A DNA stretch of 64,000 nucleotides from Pedobacter petrophilus (GTDB taxonomy: Bacteria; Bacteroidota; Bacteroidia; Sphingobacteriales; Sphingobacteriaceae): positions 1 to 64,000 of the forward strand of contig NZ_WKKH01000002.1 in assembly GCF_009674725.1 (NCBI RefSeq). The letters run 5' to 3'. The position numbers and the translations under genes are program-made. The notes beneath the pieces are model-generated. The model did no database searches and was not told the origin of the DNA. It saw nothing but the letters and a program-made list of their open reading frames with translations. Shown one piece after another: positions 9,015 through 17,393 of this stretch (positions are counted from its first letter, which is position 1; every line of letters begins with the position of its first letter).

Positions 9015-9950
9015 ATGAAAATAACCGGAACTTTTATCGACGAAATATCGCATGATATTCCTCATCAAAACTGGGGAGCTAAAGAGTGGGAACAGGATTT
9101 TATGCACATGAAATCAGTAGGTATTGATACCGTTATTCTGATCCGTAGCGGTTACCGCAAGTTCATAAGCTATCCGTCGGCTTATTTGCAAAACAAATTT
9201 GGCTGTTATCAGCCCCCTGTCGACCTGGTGTCGCTTTTTCTTGAGATTTCCGACCGTTTAAATATGAATTTTTATTTCGGATTATACGATAGTGGCCACT
9301 ACTGGGATACCGGAAATATGCAAAACGAAATCGATTCCAATCGGTATGTAATAGATGAGGTATGGGCTAATTACGGGCATCATAAAAGCTTTAAAGGCTG
9401 GTACCTGAGTATGGAAATAAGCCGAAAAACTAAAGGGGCAACCGACGCTTTTAATACGCTTGGGCTTCAATGTAAAGGTGTAAGCAATGGATTGCCAACC
9501 TTAATTTCTCCTTGGATTGATGGAAAGAAAGCGGTGATGGCGGCATCCTCAAGCTTGAGTAAAGCTGATGCAGTTTCGTTGGAAACCCATGAAAAAGAAT
9601 GGTCAGAAATATTTTCCGGACTCAGAGGTTCGGTAGATGCTGTCGCTTTTCAAGACGGACATATTGACTATCACGAGTTGGGCGACTTCTTTGCTATCAA
9701 TAAAAAAATGGCAGATAACTTTGGTTTATCCTGCTGGACCAATGCAGAAAGTTTCGACAGAGATATGCCAATCAAGTTTTTACCTATAAAATTTGAAAAA
9801 CTCCGTTTAAAACTTGAGGCGGCGAGAGCAGCCGGCTACGATAAAGCCATCACTTTCGAATTTTCACATTTTATGAGTCCTCAGTCATCTTACCTGCAGG
9901 CAGGACATTTATATAACCGCTACCGCGAATACATCAACACATTACTTTAA
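9015..9950 (+). CDS. DUF4434 family protein (glycoside-hydrolase-like TIM barrel)
   Basis: A 311-residue protein without a signal peptide, so probably cytoplasmic. The opening KITGTFIDEISHDIPHQNW and the block GIDTVILIRSGY match the DUF4434 family, annotated as TIM-barrel glycosidase-like. Acidic residues at strand ends (YLSMEIS near 135, VSLETHEKEW near 195, AFQDGHIDYHE near 215, ITFEFSHFMSP near 281) are candidates for a catalytic pair. The stop is one base before the epimerase ATG, so the two are translationally coupled. A cytoplasmic oligosaccharide hydrolase acting after MFS import would fit; no member activity is claimed here. Confidence 0.75.
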   Translation: MKITGTFIDEISHDIPHQNWGAKEWEQDFMHMKSVGIDTVILIRSGYRKFISYPSAYLQNKFGCYQPPVDLVSLFLEISDRLNMNFYFGLYDSGHYWDTGNMQNEIDSNRYVIDEVWANYGHHKSFKGWYLSMEISRKTKGATDAFNTLGLQCKGVSNGLPTLISPWIDGKKAVMAASSSLSKADAVSLETHEKEWSEIFSGLRGSVDAVAFQDGHIDYHELGDFFAINKKMADNFGLSCWTNAESFDRDMPIKFLPIKFEKLRLKLEAARAAGYDKAITFEFSHFMSPQSSYLQAGHLYNRYREYINTLL

Positions 9951-9951
9951 C

Positions 9952-11130
9952 ATGAACATCTATCACGACATCTACAAAAAAGAATTACTAAACAATATAC
10001 TGCCGTTTTGGGAAAAGCATTCTATCGATAAAACTCATGGCGGCTATTTCACTTGCTTAGACCGCGAAGGCAAAGTTTATGATACAGATAAGTTTGCCTG
10101 GCTACAGGGCCGGCAGATATGGACTTTTGCAACCATGTACCATCAGGTTGAGCAAAATCAGCAATGGCTTGATATTGCAAAGCACGGTGCAGACTTTATG
10201 ATGAAATATGGAAGAGACGCAGCCGGTGACTGGTATTTTTCTTTAAACAGGCAGGGCCAGCCACTCATTCAGCCTTACAATATTTTTTCTGATTGTTTTG
10301 CTGCAATGGGATTTGGGGCTTTATATAAAATAGATGCACAAGAACAATACGCTGAGATTGCCACAAAAACATTTCAGAATATTCTAAAAAAAAGCAATGA
10401 TCCAAAGGGTATCTACACCAAGGCTTTTCCTGGAACACGGCCGCTTAAGAATTTTGCTTTGCCGATGATCCTTTGTAACCTGTCGCTCGAACTTGAACAC
10501 CTGTTAGATAAAGGTGTGGTTGATGAGCTTATTGAAAAGGTGGTGTATGAAGTAATGGATGTTTTTTATCAGAAAGAAAGTGGCCTGATACTGGAGAATG
10601 TAGCACTCAATGGCGATTTTGTTGACTGTTTTGAAGGGAGAAGTATTAACCCCGGACATACAATTGAAGCGATGTGGTTTATTATGGATCTTGGAAAACG
10701 GCTTAAGAACGAAAAACTGATCAACCGTGCCTTAGAAATTGCTTTGAATACACTTAATGCCGGATGGGATAAAGAAAATGGAGGGATTTTTTATTTTCTT
10801 GACGTAGACGGAAGACCTATGCAACAATTAGAGTGGGACCAGAAACTTTGGTGGGTGCATATCGAGACTTTGGTGTGCCTGGCCAAAGGCTATGAATTAA
10901 CTGGAAGTGAGGCCTGTAGAAAATGGTTTGAAATCGTTCACGAATATATATGGAGTCACTTTAGGGATGAGCAATATGGCGAGTGGTTCGGTTATCTGAA
11001 TCGGGAAGGTAAGGTACTTATTCCTGCAAAGGGTGGTAAATGGAAAGGGTGCTTTCACATTCCAAGAGGTCTCCTCCAGGTTTGGAAAACGCTGGAGAAA
11101 ATAGAGGAACACAAACTTAAAACCTTTTAA
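9952..11130 (+). CDS. N-acylglucosamine 2-epimerase (renin-binding-protein type)
   Basis: A 392-residue AGE-superfamily enzyme expected to interconvert GlcNAc and ManNAc. Similarity to animal renin-binding protein is unusually clear: FTCLDREGKVYD near 32, WLQGRQIW near 50, NPGHTIEAMWF near 225, GGIFYFLDVDGR near 275, QLEWDQKLWWVH near 290, FRDEQYGEWFGYLNREGKV near 335 and KWKGCFHIPR near 363. The His residues in NPGHT, WWVH and CFHIPR are those that line the active site in the family. In Bacteroides fragilis a protein of this type (NanE) feeds ManNAc into GlcNAc catabolism. The ROK kinase further downstream is the probable next step. No sialic-acid lyase is nearby, so ManNAc would have to come from elsewhere. 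Confidence 0.9.
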   Translation: MNIYHDIYKKELLNNILPFWEKHSIDKTHGGYFTCLDREGKVYDTDKFAWLQGRQIWTFATMYHQVEQNQQWLDIAKHGADFMMKYGRDAAGDWYFSLNRQGQPLIQPYNIFSDCFAAMGFGALYKIDAQEQYAEIATKTFQNILKKSNDPKGIYTKAFPGTRPLKNFALPMILCNLSLELEHLLDKGVVDELIEKVVYEVMDVFYQKESGLILENVALNGDFVDCFEGRSINPGHTIEAMWFIMDLGKRLKNEKLINRALEIALNTLNAGWDKENGGIFYFLDVDGRPMQQLEWDQKLWWVHIETLVCLAKGYELTGSEACRKWFEIVHEYIWSHFRDEQYGEWFGYLNREGKVLIPAKGGKWKGCFHIPRGLLQVWKTLEKIEEHKLKTF

Positions 11131-11132
11131 AT

Positions 11133-12221
11133 ATGAAACGAGTAATTTTTTTTATTTTGCTGATGTGCGCTATATTGAAAGTAAATGCGCAAGCACCAAT
11201 AAAAGGTGTTTGGCTAACGAATGTAGCCAGTAAAGTTTTAGATTCCAGAAGCAACATTGTAGAGGCCGTAGAGCTTTGTAAGAAGAGTGGCATTAATACA
11301 ATATTTCTGGTAACATGGAATAGGGGCAATACGCTATATCCAAGCAAGGTGATGAAAAAGAAATTTGGAGTCGAAATTGATAGCAGATTCAAAGGCCGTG
11401 ATCCTTTGCAGGAAATGATTGAGGAGGCCCATAAAAGGAATATAAAAGTACACGCCTGGTTCGAGTTCGGTTTTTCCTCATCATTTAAAGATAACGGCGG
11501 CAACATCATTGCAAAACATCCCGAATGGGCTGCATTAAACGCCGAAGGGAAATTGGTAAGCAAAAACAATTTCGAGTGGATGAATGCGTTTCTGCCAGAA
11601 GTGCAGCATTTCATGAACAAGCTAATTTTGGAAGTCGTAAAAAAATACGATGTTGATGGTATTCAAGGCGATGATCGTCTTCCGGCACAGCCCTCAACAG
11701 CGGGGTACGACAAATATACGGTAGGAGCATACAAAAAAGAGCACGGGGGTAAAGCGCCTCCAACGAATTATAAAGATACAGAATGGCTAAGCTGGAGAGC
11801 TAACCGGTTAAATCTTTATTTAAAGGATCTTTACCACATGGTTAAAAAGGAAAAGCCAAATATGCTGGTGACAATGGCTCCAAGCATTTTTCCATGGAGT
11901 AAGGAGGAATATCTTCAGGACTGGCCAACATGGTTAAAAGAAGGTTATGTAGATTATGTTTTTCCGCAGATTTACCGTTACGATATTCAAAAATATAAGG
12001 CAACACTCGAAGCCAGCTTAAAATATGTACCCGAGGGGAAAAAATCTTGTTTCTATCCCGGATTGCTTCTTAAGGTAGATAACTATACTCCAGAACGCAG
12101 GTTTTTGGAGGAAATGGTCAAAGCCAACCGGGAAAATGGAATAAAGGGCGAGGTTTTTTTCTTTTACGAGGGACTAAAACTTCATCCGGAATATTTCAAA
12201 ACCTATGGCACAAAAAATTAA
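11133..12221 (+). CDS. family-10-like glycosyl hydrolase (GHL10/DUF187 type)
   Basis: A 362-residue exported protein with signal peptide MKRVIFFILLMCAILKVNA. The body is a TIM-barrel glycosidase-like domain: IKGVWLTNVAS near 22, KSGINTIFLVTWNRG near 50, HKRNIKVHAWFEFGF near 100, YDVDGIQGDDRLP near 170 and GYVDYVFPQIYRYD near 275. Relatives act on carbohydrate or peptidoglycan-like polymers, but few are characterised. It starts two bases after the epimerase stop, so it belongs to the same operon. Probable role: periplasmic or surface cleavage of the glycan whose products enter through the MFS importer. Confidence 0.8.
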   Translation: MKRVIFFILLMCAILKVNAQAPIKGVWLTNVASKVLDSRSNIVEAVELCKKSGINTIFLVTWNRGNTLYPSKVMKKKFGVEIDSRFKGRDPLQEMIEEAHKRNIKVHAWFEFGFSSSFKDNGGNIIAKHPEWAALNAEGKLVSKNNFEWMNAFLPEVQHFMNKLILEVVKKYDVDGIQGDDRLPAQPSTAGYDKYTVGAYKKEHGGKAPPTNYKDTEWLSWRANRLNLYLKDLYHMVKKEKPNMLVTMAPSIFPWSKEEYLQDWPTWLKEGYVDYVFPQIYRYDIQKYKATLEASLKYVPEGKKSCFYPGLLLKVDNYTPERRFLEEMVKANRENGIKGEVFFFYEGLKLHPEYFKTYGTKN

Positions 12222-12287
12222 ATATCGAAAGATTTCCAACCATAGCATACACAAAAAAAGCATCTCAATTTATATTTACACAAGCAC

Positions 12288-13151
12288 ATGAATATTGTTA
12301 TCGGAGCCGACATTGGGGGTTCGCATATTAGCGCAGGTCTTATAGATCTTTCTGGCAGATGCCTTTTGAACAATAGTTTTTTAAAAAGAAAAGTAGATGC
12401 CACTGCCAGTAAGCAGGAGATCATATCATCTTGGGCATCAGTAATTCTCGAGCTTGTGGATGCTGCCCCTGAAAAAATAACGCATATTGGTCTTGCGCTT
12501 CCAGGTCCGATGGATTATGAAAATGGAATTATCCTGATTAAGGATCAAAAAAAGTTCAGATCCCTGTACCGGGTAAATGTAAAGGATGAACTGAGAGGCG
12601 CAATGAATAAGTTTGGGCTTACTATTCATATCGAAAATGATGCCTTGTGTTTTTTAAAAGGTGAATTGTTTCATAAATTAATTGAACAGGATCAAAATGC
12701 CCTCGGCCTAACCTTGGGAACCGGCCTGGGCAGTACTACCTGTATAAATGGGGAATTTACAGATGCAAACCTCTGGTGCCAGCCATTTCGCAGTGGAATT
12801 ATGGAAGATTATCTATCAACGCAATGGTTTATTACTAAATACCATACGATGACTGGGAAATACATTAGAGGTGTTAAGGAACTTCTGGAACAAGATCAGG
12901 ATGCCGGGCTGGTTGCTTCTATTTTCGAAGAGTTTGGAGACAATCTTTGTAACGTGATTTCTTTAATGTGTGGCAGGAACAAATTTGATCATATTTTTCT
13001 GGGGGGTAATATTTCCAATGCTTTCTACTTGTTTAGTCATCGTTTAACTTCGCTAAAGGTTGAGGTCCATAGAGCTTCGTTGGGAGAAAAATCTGCAATC
13101 TTAGGCGCAGCTGCATCTTTTAATTCTTTACTTAAAAGCCAAAGTGCCTAG
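12288..13151 (+). CDS. ROK-family sugar kinase lacking the zinc motif
   Basis: A 287-residue cytoplasmic kinase without a DNA-binding domain. The ATP-binding phosphate loop GADIGGSHISAGLID is at the N-terminus, the catalytic Asp lies in HIENDALCF near 115, and LGLTLGTGLGST (second phosphate motif) is near 140. The usual ROK zinc motif (ExGH followed by CxCGxxGCxE) is absent; the position holds LWCQPFRSGIMEDYLS. By context it would phosphorylate GlcNAc, ManNAc or mannose at the 6-position (compare RokA in Bacteroides). It lies 66 bp after the glycosidase gene. Confidence 0.85.
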   Translation: MNIVIGADIGGSHISAGLIDLSGRCLLNNSFLKRKVDATASKQEIISSWASVILELVDAAPEKITHIGLALPGPMDYENGIILIKDQKKFRSLYRVNVKDELRGAMNKFGLTIHIENDALCFLKGELFHKLIEQDQNALGLTLGTGLGSTTCINGEFTDANLWCQPFRSGIMEDYLSTQWFITKYHTMTGKYIRGVKELLEQDQDAGLVASIFEEFGDNLCNVISLMCGRNKFDHIFLGGNISNAFYLFSHRLTSLKVEVHRASLGEKSAILGAAASFNSLLKSQSA

Positions 13152-13286
13152 TATGGGTTCATTTATGCCGGAAATGAATTGTCAGAAATTTTACAATTAC
13201 CAAAAAAAAATCGCTGTTATTTCAAATAAATTACAAGATTTTTCGATTAAAAAACGGTTTTACACACTTATTTTAAGTTAAATTAT

Positions 13287-15119
13287 ATGAAAATATTTAT
13301 TTTTTTTCTTTTTACACTTTTCATGACATCCAATTTAAAGGCACAGAATTTTAAATATGCTTTTGTAACGGATACTCATGTCGGATCTCCTACAGGTGAG
13401 GAAGACCTTCGGAAAACAGTTGTAGATATCAACCAATTAACCGATATCGATTTTACCATTATCACTGGCGATATCACCGAAATGGGAACCAATAAAGAAT
13501 TGGCCTTGGCTAAAGAAATTTTACTAAAGTTGAAAAAACCATTTTACATTATTCCAGGTAATCATGATACTGGTTGGTCAGAAACTGGGGGAGTAGGATT
13601 TATCAAGGAATTTGGAAACGACAAGTTTGTATTCGATCACAATGGCTTTCGTTTTATTGCCTGCGCATCCGGTCCTTATGTTAGAATGAGCGATGGTCAT
13701 ATACCAAGAGATGCCACAATTTGGCTTGATAGCGTGTTAAAAGCCATGCCCAAGAATATGCCAATAATATTTGCAAACCATTACCCACTCACTAATAGTT
13801 TAGATAATTGGTATGAGGCAACCGACAGATTGCGAGAGTACAATATACAATATGCTATTTGCGGCCACGGCCATACAGATAAATCTTACAATTTTGAAGG
13901 AATTGAATCAACAATGGGGCGCTCGAACCTGAGAGCAAAAGATAGCATTGGCGGATACAACATTGTAAGCATGATGAACGACAGTGTTTTTTTTCAAAAC
14001 AAAAGGCCTGCGCAGGCGGTAATGGCGGCATGGAGAAAAATAAAACTTAAGACATTTCAGGATGATAACAAAAAATATCCCAGGTCAGATTATTCGATAA
14101 ATAAAAAATTTGCCGGGATTAAGCAGTTATGGACTTATCACTCTAACGCAAATGTAGTAAACACACCTGCTTTTTCTTTAGATCATGTTATTTTTGGTAA
14201 TAGTTTAGGTTTAATAGAGGCGTTAAACAAAAAAACAGGTAAAAAAATATGGACATTCAGTACTAAAGGCGCCATTTATTCTTCACCCGTTATATCAAAT
14301 AACATTGTAATGCTAGGCTCTGGTGATGGAACGATTTATGCATTAAATGAAAAAACAGGTAAACTGGTTTGGAAAAAGGAAACTGCTAATGCTGTTTTGG
14401 GTTCCCCGGTTATCGATGGTAAGAATGTTTATATCGGTGGTAGCGATAACACTTTTAGGGCACTGGATATAAAAACGGGAAAAGAAATTTGGTCATTTAA
14501 AAAAGTTGAAGGTGCAATTGCCGGCAAACCGCTTATTTATCGTGGCAAAATATTTTTTGGCTCCTGGGGAGGGTATTTGTACGCTCTTGATATCAGTAAT
14601 GGAAGTCTACTCTGGAAATGGAATAACGGCCAGGAAAACCGAATGTTTTCACCTGCTATGGTCACCCCTGTAGCATACAACGATATTGTATACATTGCAG
14701 CCCCTGATAGATTCTTGACTGCGATTGATGCTGGCACTGGCCATACGCTTTGGAGAAATAACGAAGCCACCGTTAGGGAATCAATTGGTATTTCTACAGA
14801 TAGTACCGTTATTTATGGTAAAACAATGCAGGATGAAATAGTTGCATACAAAACCCAATCTCAAAATCCGGGTATACTTTGGAGATATAATGCTGGTTTT
14901 GGCTACGAGCATGTACCATCCATGTTAATTGAAAAGGATGGAAATGTATTCTTTGGTACAAGAAACGGGGTAGTTTATGCGATCGATCCAAAAAAACAAT
15001 CAACTACCTGGGCACACAAGATAGACGATTCCATGATCAATACGGTAAATGTTGTAGACGGGAAAAATCTAATTGTTAGTACTATGGATGGGAAAGTAGT
15101 ATGGCTGAAAGCGGAATAG
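13287..15119 (+). CDS. exported metallophosphoesterase fused to PQQ-type beta-propeller
   Basis: A 610-residue protein with signal peptide (residues 1-19). Residues about 22-230 form a calcineurin-like phosphoesterase with the full metal site: FVTDTH, ITGDIT, PGNHDTG, FANHYP and GHGHTD. Residues about 260-610 contain six or seven propeller blades with repeated LNxKTGKxxW and GSPVIDGKNVYIG motifs, as in PQQ-binding or BamB-like propellers. This fusion recurs in Bacteroidetes. The substrate is unknown; a periplasmic phosphodiester or phosphosugar is plausible. A 135-bp gap separates it from the kinase, so it may have its own promoter. Confidence 0.9.
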   Translation: MKIFIFFLFTLFMTSNLKAQNFKYAFVTDTHVGSPTGEEDLRKTVVDINQLTDIDFTIITGDITEMGTNKELALAKEILLKLKKPFYIIPGNHDTGWSETGGVGFIKEFGNDKFVFDHNGFRFIACASGPYVRMSDGHIPRDATIWLDSVLKAMPKNMPIIFANHYPLTNSLDNWYEATDRLREYNIQYAICGHGHTDKSYNFEGIESTMGRSNLRAKDSIGGYNIVSMMNDSVFFQNKRPAQAVMAAWRKIKLKTFQDDNKKYPRSDYSINKKFAGIKQLWTYHSNANVVNTPAFSLDHVIFGNSLGLIEALNKKTGKKIWTFSTKGAIYSSPVISNNIVMLGSGDGTIYALNEKTGKLVWKKETANAVLGSPVIDGKNVYIGGSDNTFRALDIKTGKEIWSFKKVEGAIAGKPLIYRGKIFFGSWGGYLYALDISNGSLLWKWNNGQENRMFSPAMVTPVAYNDIVYIAAPDRFLTAIDAGTGHTLWRNNEATVRESIGISTDSTVIYGKTMQDEIVAYKTQSQNPGILWRYNAGFGYEHVPSMLIEKDGNVFFGTRNGVVYAIDPKKQSTTWAHKIDDSMINTVNVVDGKNLIVSTMDGKVVWLKAE

Positions 15120-15458
15120 TGTTAGAGCGCATCGTTAACCACAGCAATTATTTAAACCATAATTAGGTAATCAATTTAAAACTGTTCCCATTTTTGGGGA
15201 AGGTTCAATTTAAACTAATGCAGCTGCTAAAGCGCAATTAACGTTGCGAATCTGATTTTCTCGTCTCTTGAGACATTTAAGGCCATTTTAATATAACCAG
15301 ACTGCCCGAATGATAATTGTCTGCTTAAACTTTTTACAGAGTATCACCAAGATTACTTCAAGCAAGCAAATGAATATCCCAAAAAGCACCGGTAAAATTT
15401 ATTACTAAAGTGACAGTGCTTATCTAATAGTAGGGTTTGCACTGTCAGTATTTTGCAT
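15120..15458. other. intergenic, no gene seen; contains a hairpin at 15412-15448
   Basis: I see no convincing coding sequence here. The only clear structure is a perfect 9-bp inverted repeat (TGACAGTGC / GCACTGTCA, 15412-15420 and 15440-15448). It lies just beyond the 3' end of the minus-strand peroxidase remnant and could be its old terminator, although it lacks a strong U-tract. Confidence 0.5.
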
Positions 15459-15800
15459 TATTTTGGAAGCTTCGGTGGGTTTATCTTATTTACACGTGTA
15501 CTTATCGATTTTAAAAACGCTTCCAAAGCATTCTGTTCCGTTAATGTAAGATCTAACTTGCGCAACATCGCCGATTTAGGTGTTTTTAAAGAATCTGGAA
15601 CCTTTCAAGGCACGTTGTTGGGTAATCGGATTGCCTAGATTATAAAATTCGATAACATCTTTTAGTGAGGGGAAATTTCCGTGGTGCATCCATGGCCTGG
15701 TTATATTGGTCTCTCTTAAAGAAGGCGTTCTAAATGCACCTACATCTTTCAGGTTTTTGGTTATTTTGTATAAACCAAGATCTTCAAATTTAGAACCCAA
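15459..15800 (-). pseudogene. C-terminal fragment of MauG/cytochrome c peroxidase-type gene
   Basis: Read on the minus strand, 15800 to about 15590 encodes DVGAFRTPSLRETN, then RPWMHHGNFPSLKDVIEFYN, the typical C-terminal part of di-haem peroxidases (FxTPSLRN...PYxHxG...L..VVxFYN). A frameshift near 15580-15600 interrupts it. The other frame continues with LRKLDLTLTEQNALEAFLKSIS and stops at 15459, matching the usual C-terminal helix of these proteins. The CxxCH haem-binding parts are missing. A 115-bp inverted-repeat element abuts the upstream side. Confidence 0.75.
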
Positions 15801-15811
15801 TAGCGCTTGCC

Positions 15812-15926
15812 TGGATAAACCAGACTAAATTGACCCCGTCTAACCGGAAATAAATTCATTGTAAATACTTGCTTACCTGAATGTTTGTAAATCGGCCAAA
15901 AGGGGTCAAATGCATTGGTTTGTCCA
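15812..15926. mobile_element. 115-bp MITE-like element with terminal inverted repeats
   Basis: The ends are imperfect inverted repeats of about 29 bp: 15812-15840 starts TGGATAAACCAGACTAAATT, and the complement of 15898-15926 starts TGGACAAACCAATGCATTTG; both continue GACCCC. The interior is about 57 bp and non-coding. This looks like a miniature inverted-repeat element or the stub of a deleted IS; the GACCCC-containing ends recall IS21-family termini, but the family is not established. It sits next to the broken peroxidase gene. The 15927-16062 flank contains no recognisable gene. Confidence 0.6.
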
Positions 15927-16062
15927 GTAGTGCTAAAACCAATAAAATTCTATAAATCAGTGGGATTAATAAAATGTTATAATGTGGTAAAGTAGAATCT
16001 CCGATATCTTTTTTTGCATAATCCTCTACTTTAAAATGCCCAGAGCACTATCAAATAATTCG

Positions 16063-17142
16063 CTAATTCGATAGTGATACGGAAAGACGCAAACTGAAAA
16101 TACCATTTTCAGAATTGCACTCCAATACTGCATTTTTCCCATATGCCATTTCGAGCCGTTGCCTGGTGTTTTTTAATCCAGTATTCAGGCTTGGTATTTT
16201 TTTCGCTTTATTAATGAGATTGGTGGTACGTATCTCAATAGTATTATCAATGTAAGTAACGGAAATTTCTGCGATGTGATTTTTATCAGAGAGCTTGGCA
16301 TGTTTAAAGACATTTTCCACTAAGGTGATTAATACAAGTGGAATAAATTTGACACGTTTGACGATCGGGTCGTAGGTGAAATTAATAAAACGCTCACTTT
16401 CGAATCTTGAAAGCTGTAGCCTAATTAAATTTTCAGTTTGCTCGATTTCTTTTTCTAAGGGAATTGTACTGTCTTCAAACTCACAGTTGACACTATATCT
16501 CATCACATCTGACAGGGTCATTAGAAGGTTTGCAGATTTTGGTGAGGTTTTTAATATATCCTGATAAAGATAATTTATTGTATTAAATAATAAATGTGGG
16601 TTTATTTGAGCCTTTAGATAAGAATTCTGAGCCTCGTTTAGCCGAATTTCCATGTTCTTATTAGCTATAGAATTATTAAATATTTCTTCTCTGGCCAATT
16701 GAGTTTCCCTGACCCCTTTCTGGTATTCTTTAAACAGAAAATAAAAACCGGCATAACCCATAAACTGGAGTGCCCGCCATAATGTTCTAAAGACAAACCT
16801 ATAATCCATAAATAAATCATCAATCTCATTCCAGGTGGTATGTAGAGTTATCTCAAGATCAAGCACAAAACTTGTTGCAAGGTAAAGAAAAAAGACAATA
16901 GTAAGTCCCAATGGAAATCTCCAAATCCAGTTCAGCCCGTTGTTAAACGTTCTTGGGTAGAAAACGTCTCCACATAAATAAAAGAGTAATATGTTGAGCA
17001 AATAATGCGTAAAGTAATTTCCTGGTTTACCATAGCCTCCGCTTGCAAGTCCGACAATTAAAATCTCCAATGCGATCAATGCCACCCAGCTGAAGATATG
17101 TATTTTATATGGTTTAAGTTTTTTCAAAATATTTTTCATCAC
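16063..17142 (-). CDS. LytS-type sensor histidine kinase
   Basis: A 359-residue membrane sensor. Four hydrophobic segments fill residues about 15-150, followed by a short coiled coil and a His_kinase (PF06580) domain. The phosphorylatable His lies in LKAQINPHLLFNTINYLY near 195, and the N-box ITLVENVFKHAKL is near 275. A degenerate HATPase follows (GLKNTRQRLEMAYG near 325). It pairs with the LytTR regulator upstream on the same strand, although 251 bp separate them, more than usual. No ligand-binding domain is visible, so the stimulus is unknown. Confidence 0.9.
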   Translation of the reverse strand: MMKNILKKLKPYKIHIFSWVALIALEILIVGLASGGYGKPGNYFTHYLLNILLFYLCGDVFYPRTFNNGLNWIWRFPLGLTIVFFLYLATSFVLDLEITLHTTWNEIDDLFMDYRFVFRTLWRALQFMGYAGFYFLFKEYQKGVRETQLAREEIFNNSIANKNMEIRLNEAQNSYLKAQINPHLLFNTINYLYQDILKTSPKSANLLMTLSDVMRYSVNCEFEDSTIPLEKEIEQTENLIRLQLSRFESERFINFTYDPIVKRVKFIPLVLITLVENVFKHAKLSDKNHIAEISVTYIDNTIEIRTTNLINKAKKIPSLNTGLKNTRQRLEMAYGKNAVLECNSENGIFSLRLSVSLSN

Positions 17143-17236
17143 GGCAATATTAGTTTCCTACGTAATAATAATTAGCTCCTGCGTAATAACTTGCCCAAAG
17201 GAAAGCCTGCAGGGTAGTTTCATAGAAAAATTAATT

Positions 17237-17380
17237 ATGAAACAGCATCAAAAGCAGTTAAAAAAGAAAACGGTATTCTTTTATCGTTCAATGCAAAGGA
17301 TAGGTTTAGAAAATACCGACCCGACAACCAGTAGTATCACCATTATTTCAAATGGTACACGTTTACATGTTGCTCAATAA
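17237..17380 (+). CDS. small Ser/Thr-rich peptide ORF (47 aa), uncertain
   Basis: ATG at 17237, stop at 17378-17380. The product starts with a basic stretch (MKQHQKQLKKKT) and ends with a Thr/Ser-rich part containing DPTTSSITIIS. That is the layout of short Bacteroidetes leader-plus-core natural-product precursors (basic leader, Thr/Ser core), but there is no Cys and no LanB-type enzyme nearby. It lies on the opposite strand in the gap between the two halves of a two-component system. It may not be a gene. Confidence 0.3.
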   Translation: MKQHQKQLKKKTVFFYRSMQRIGLENTDPTTSSITIISNGTRLHVAQ

Positions 17381-17393
17381 GCGTTTTTAAAAA

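Noticed and set aside
15453..15638. Short plus-strand ORF over the peroxidase remnant.
   Set aside because: It is antisense to the decayed peroxidase reading, which has clear family motifs.
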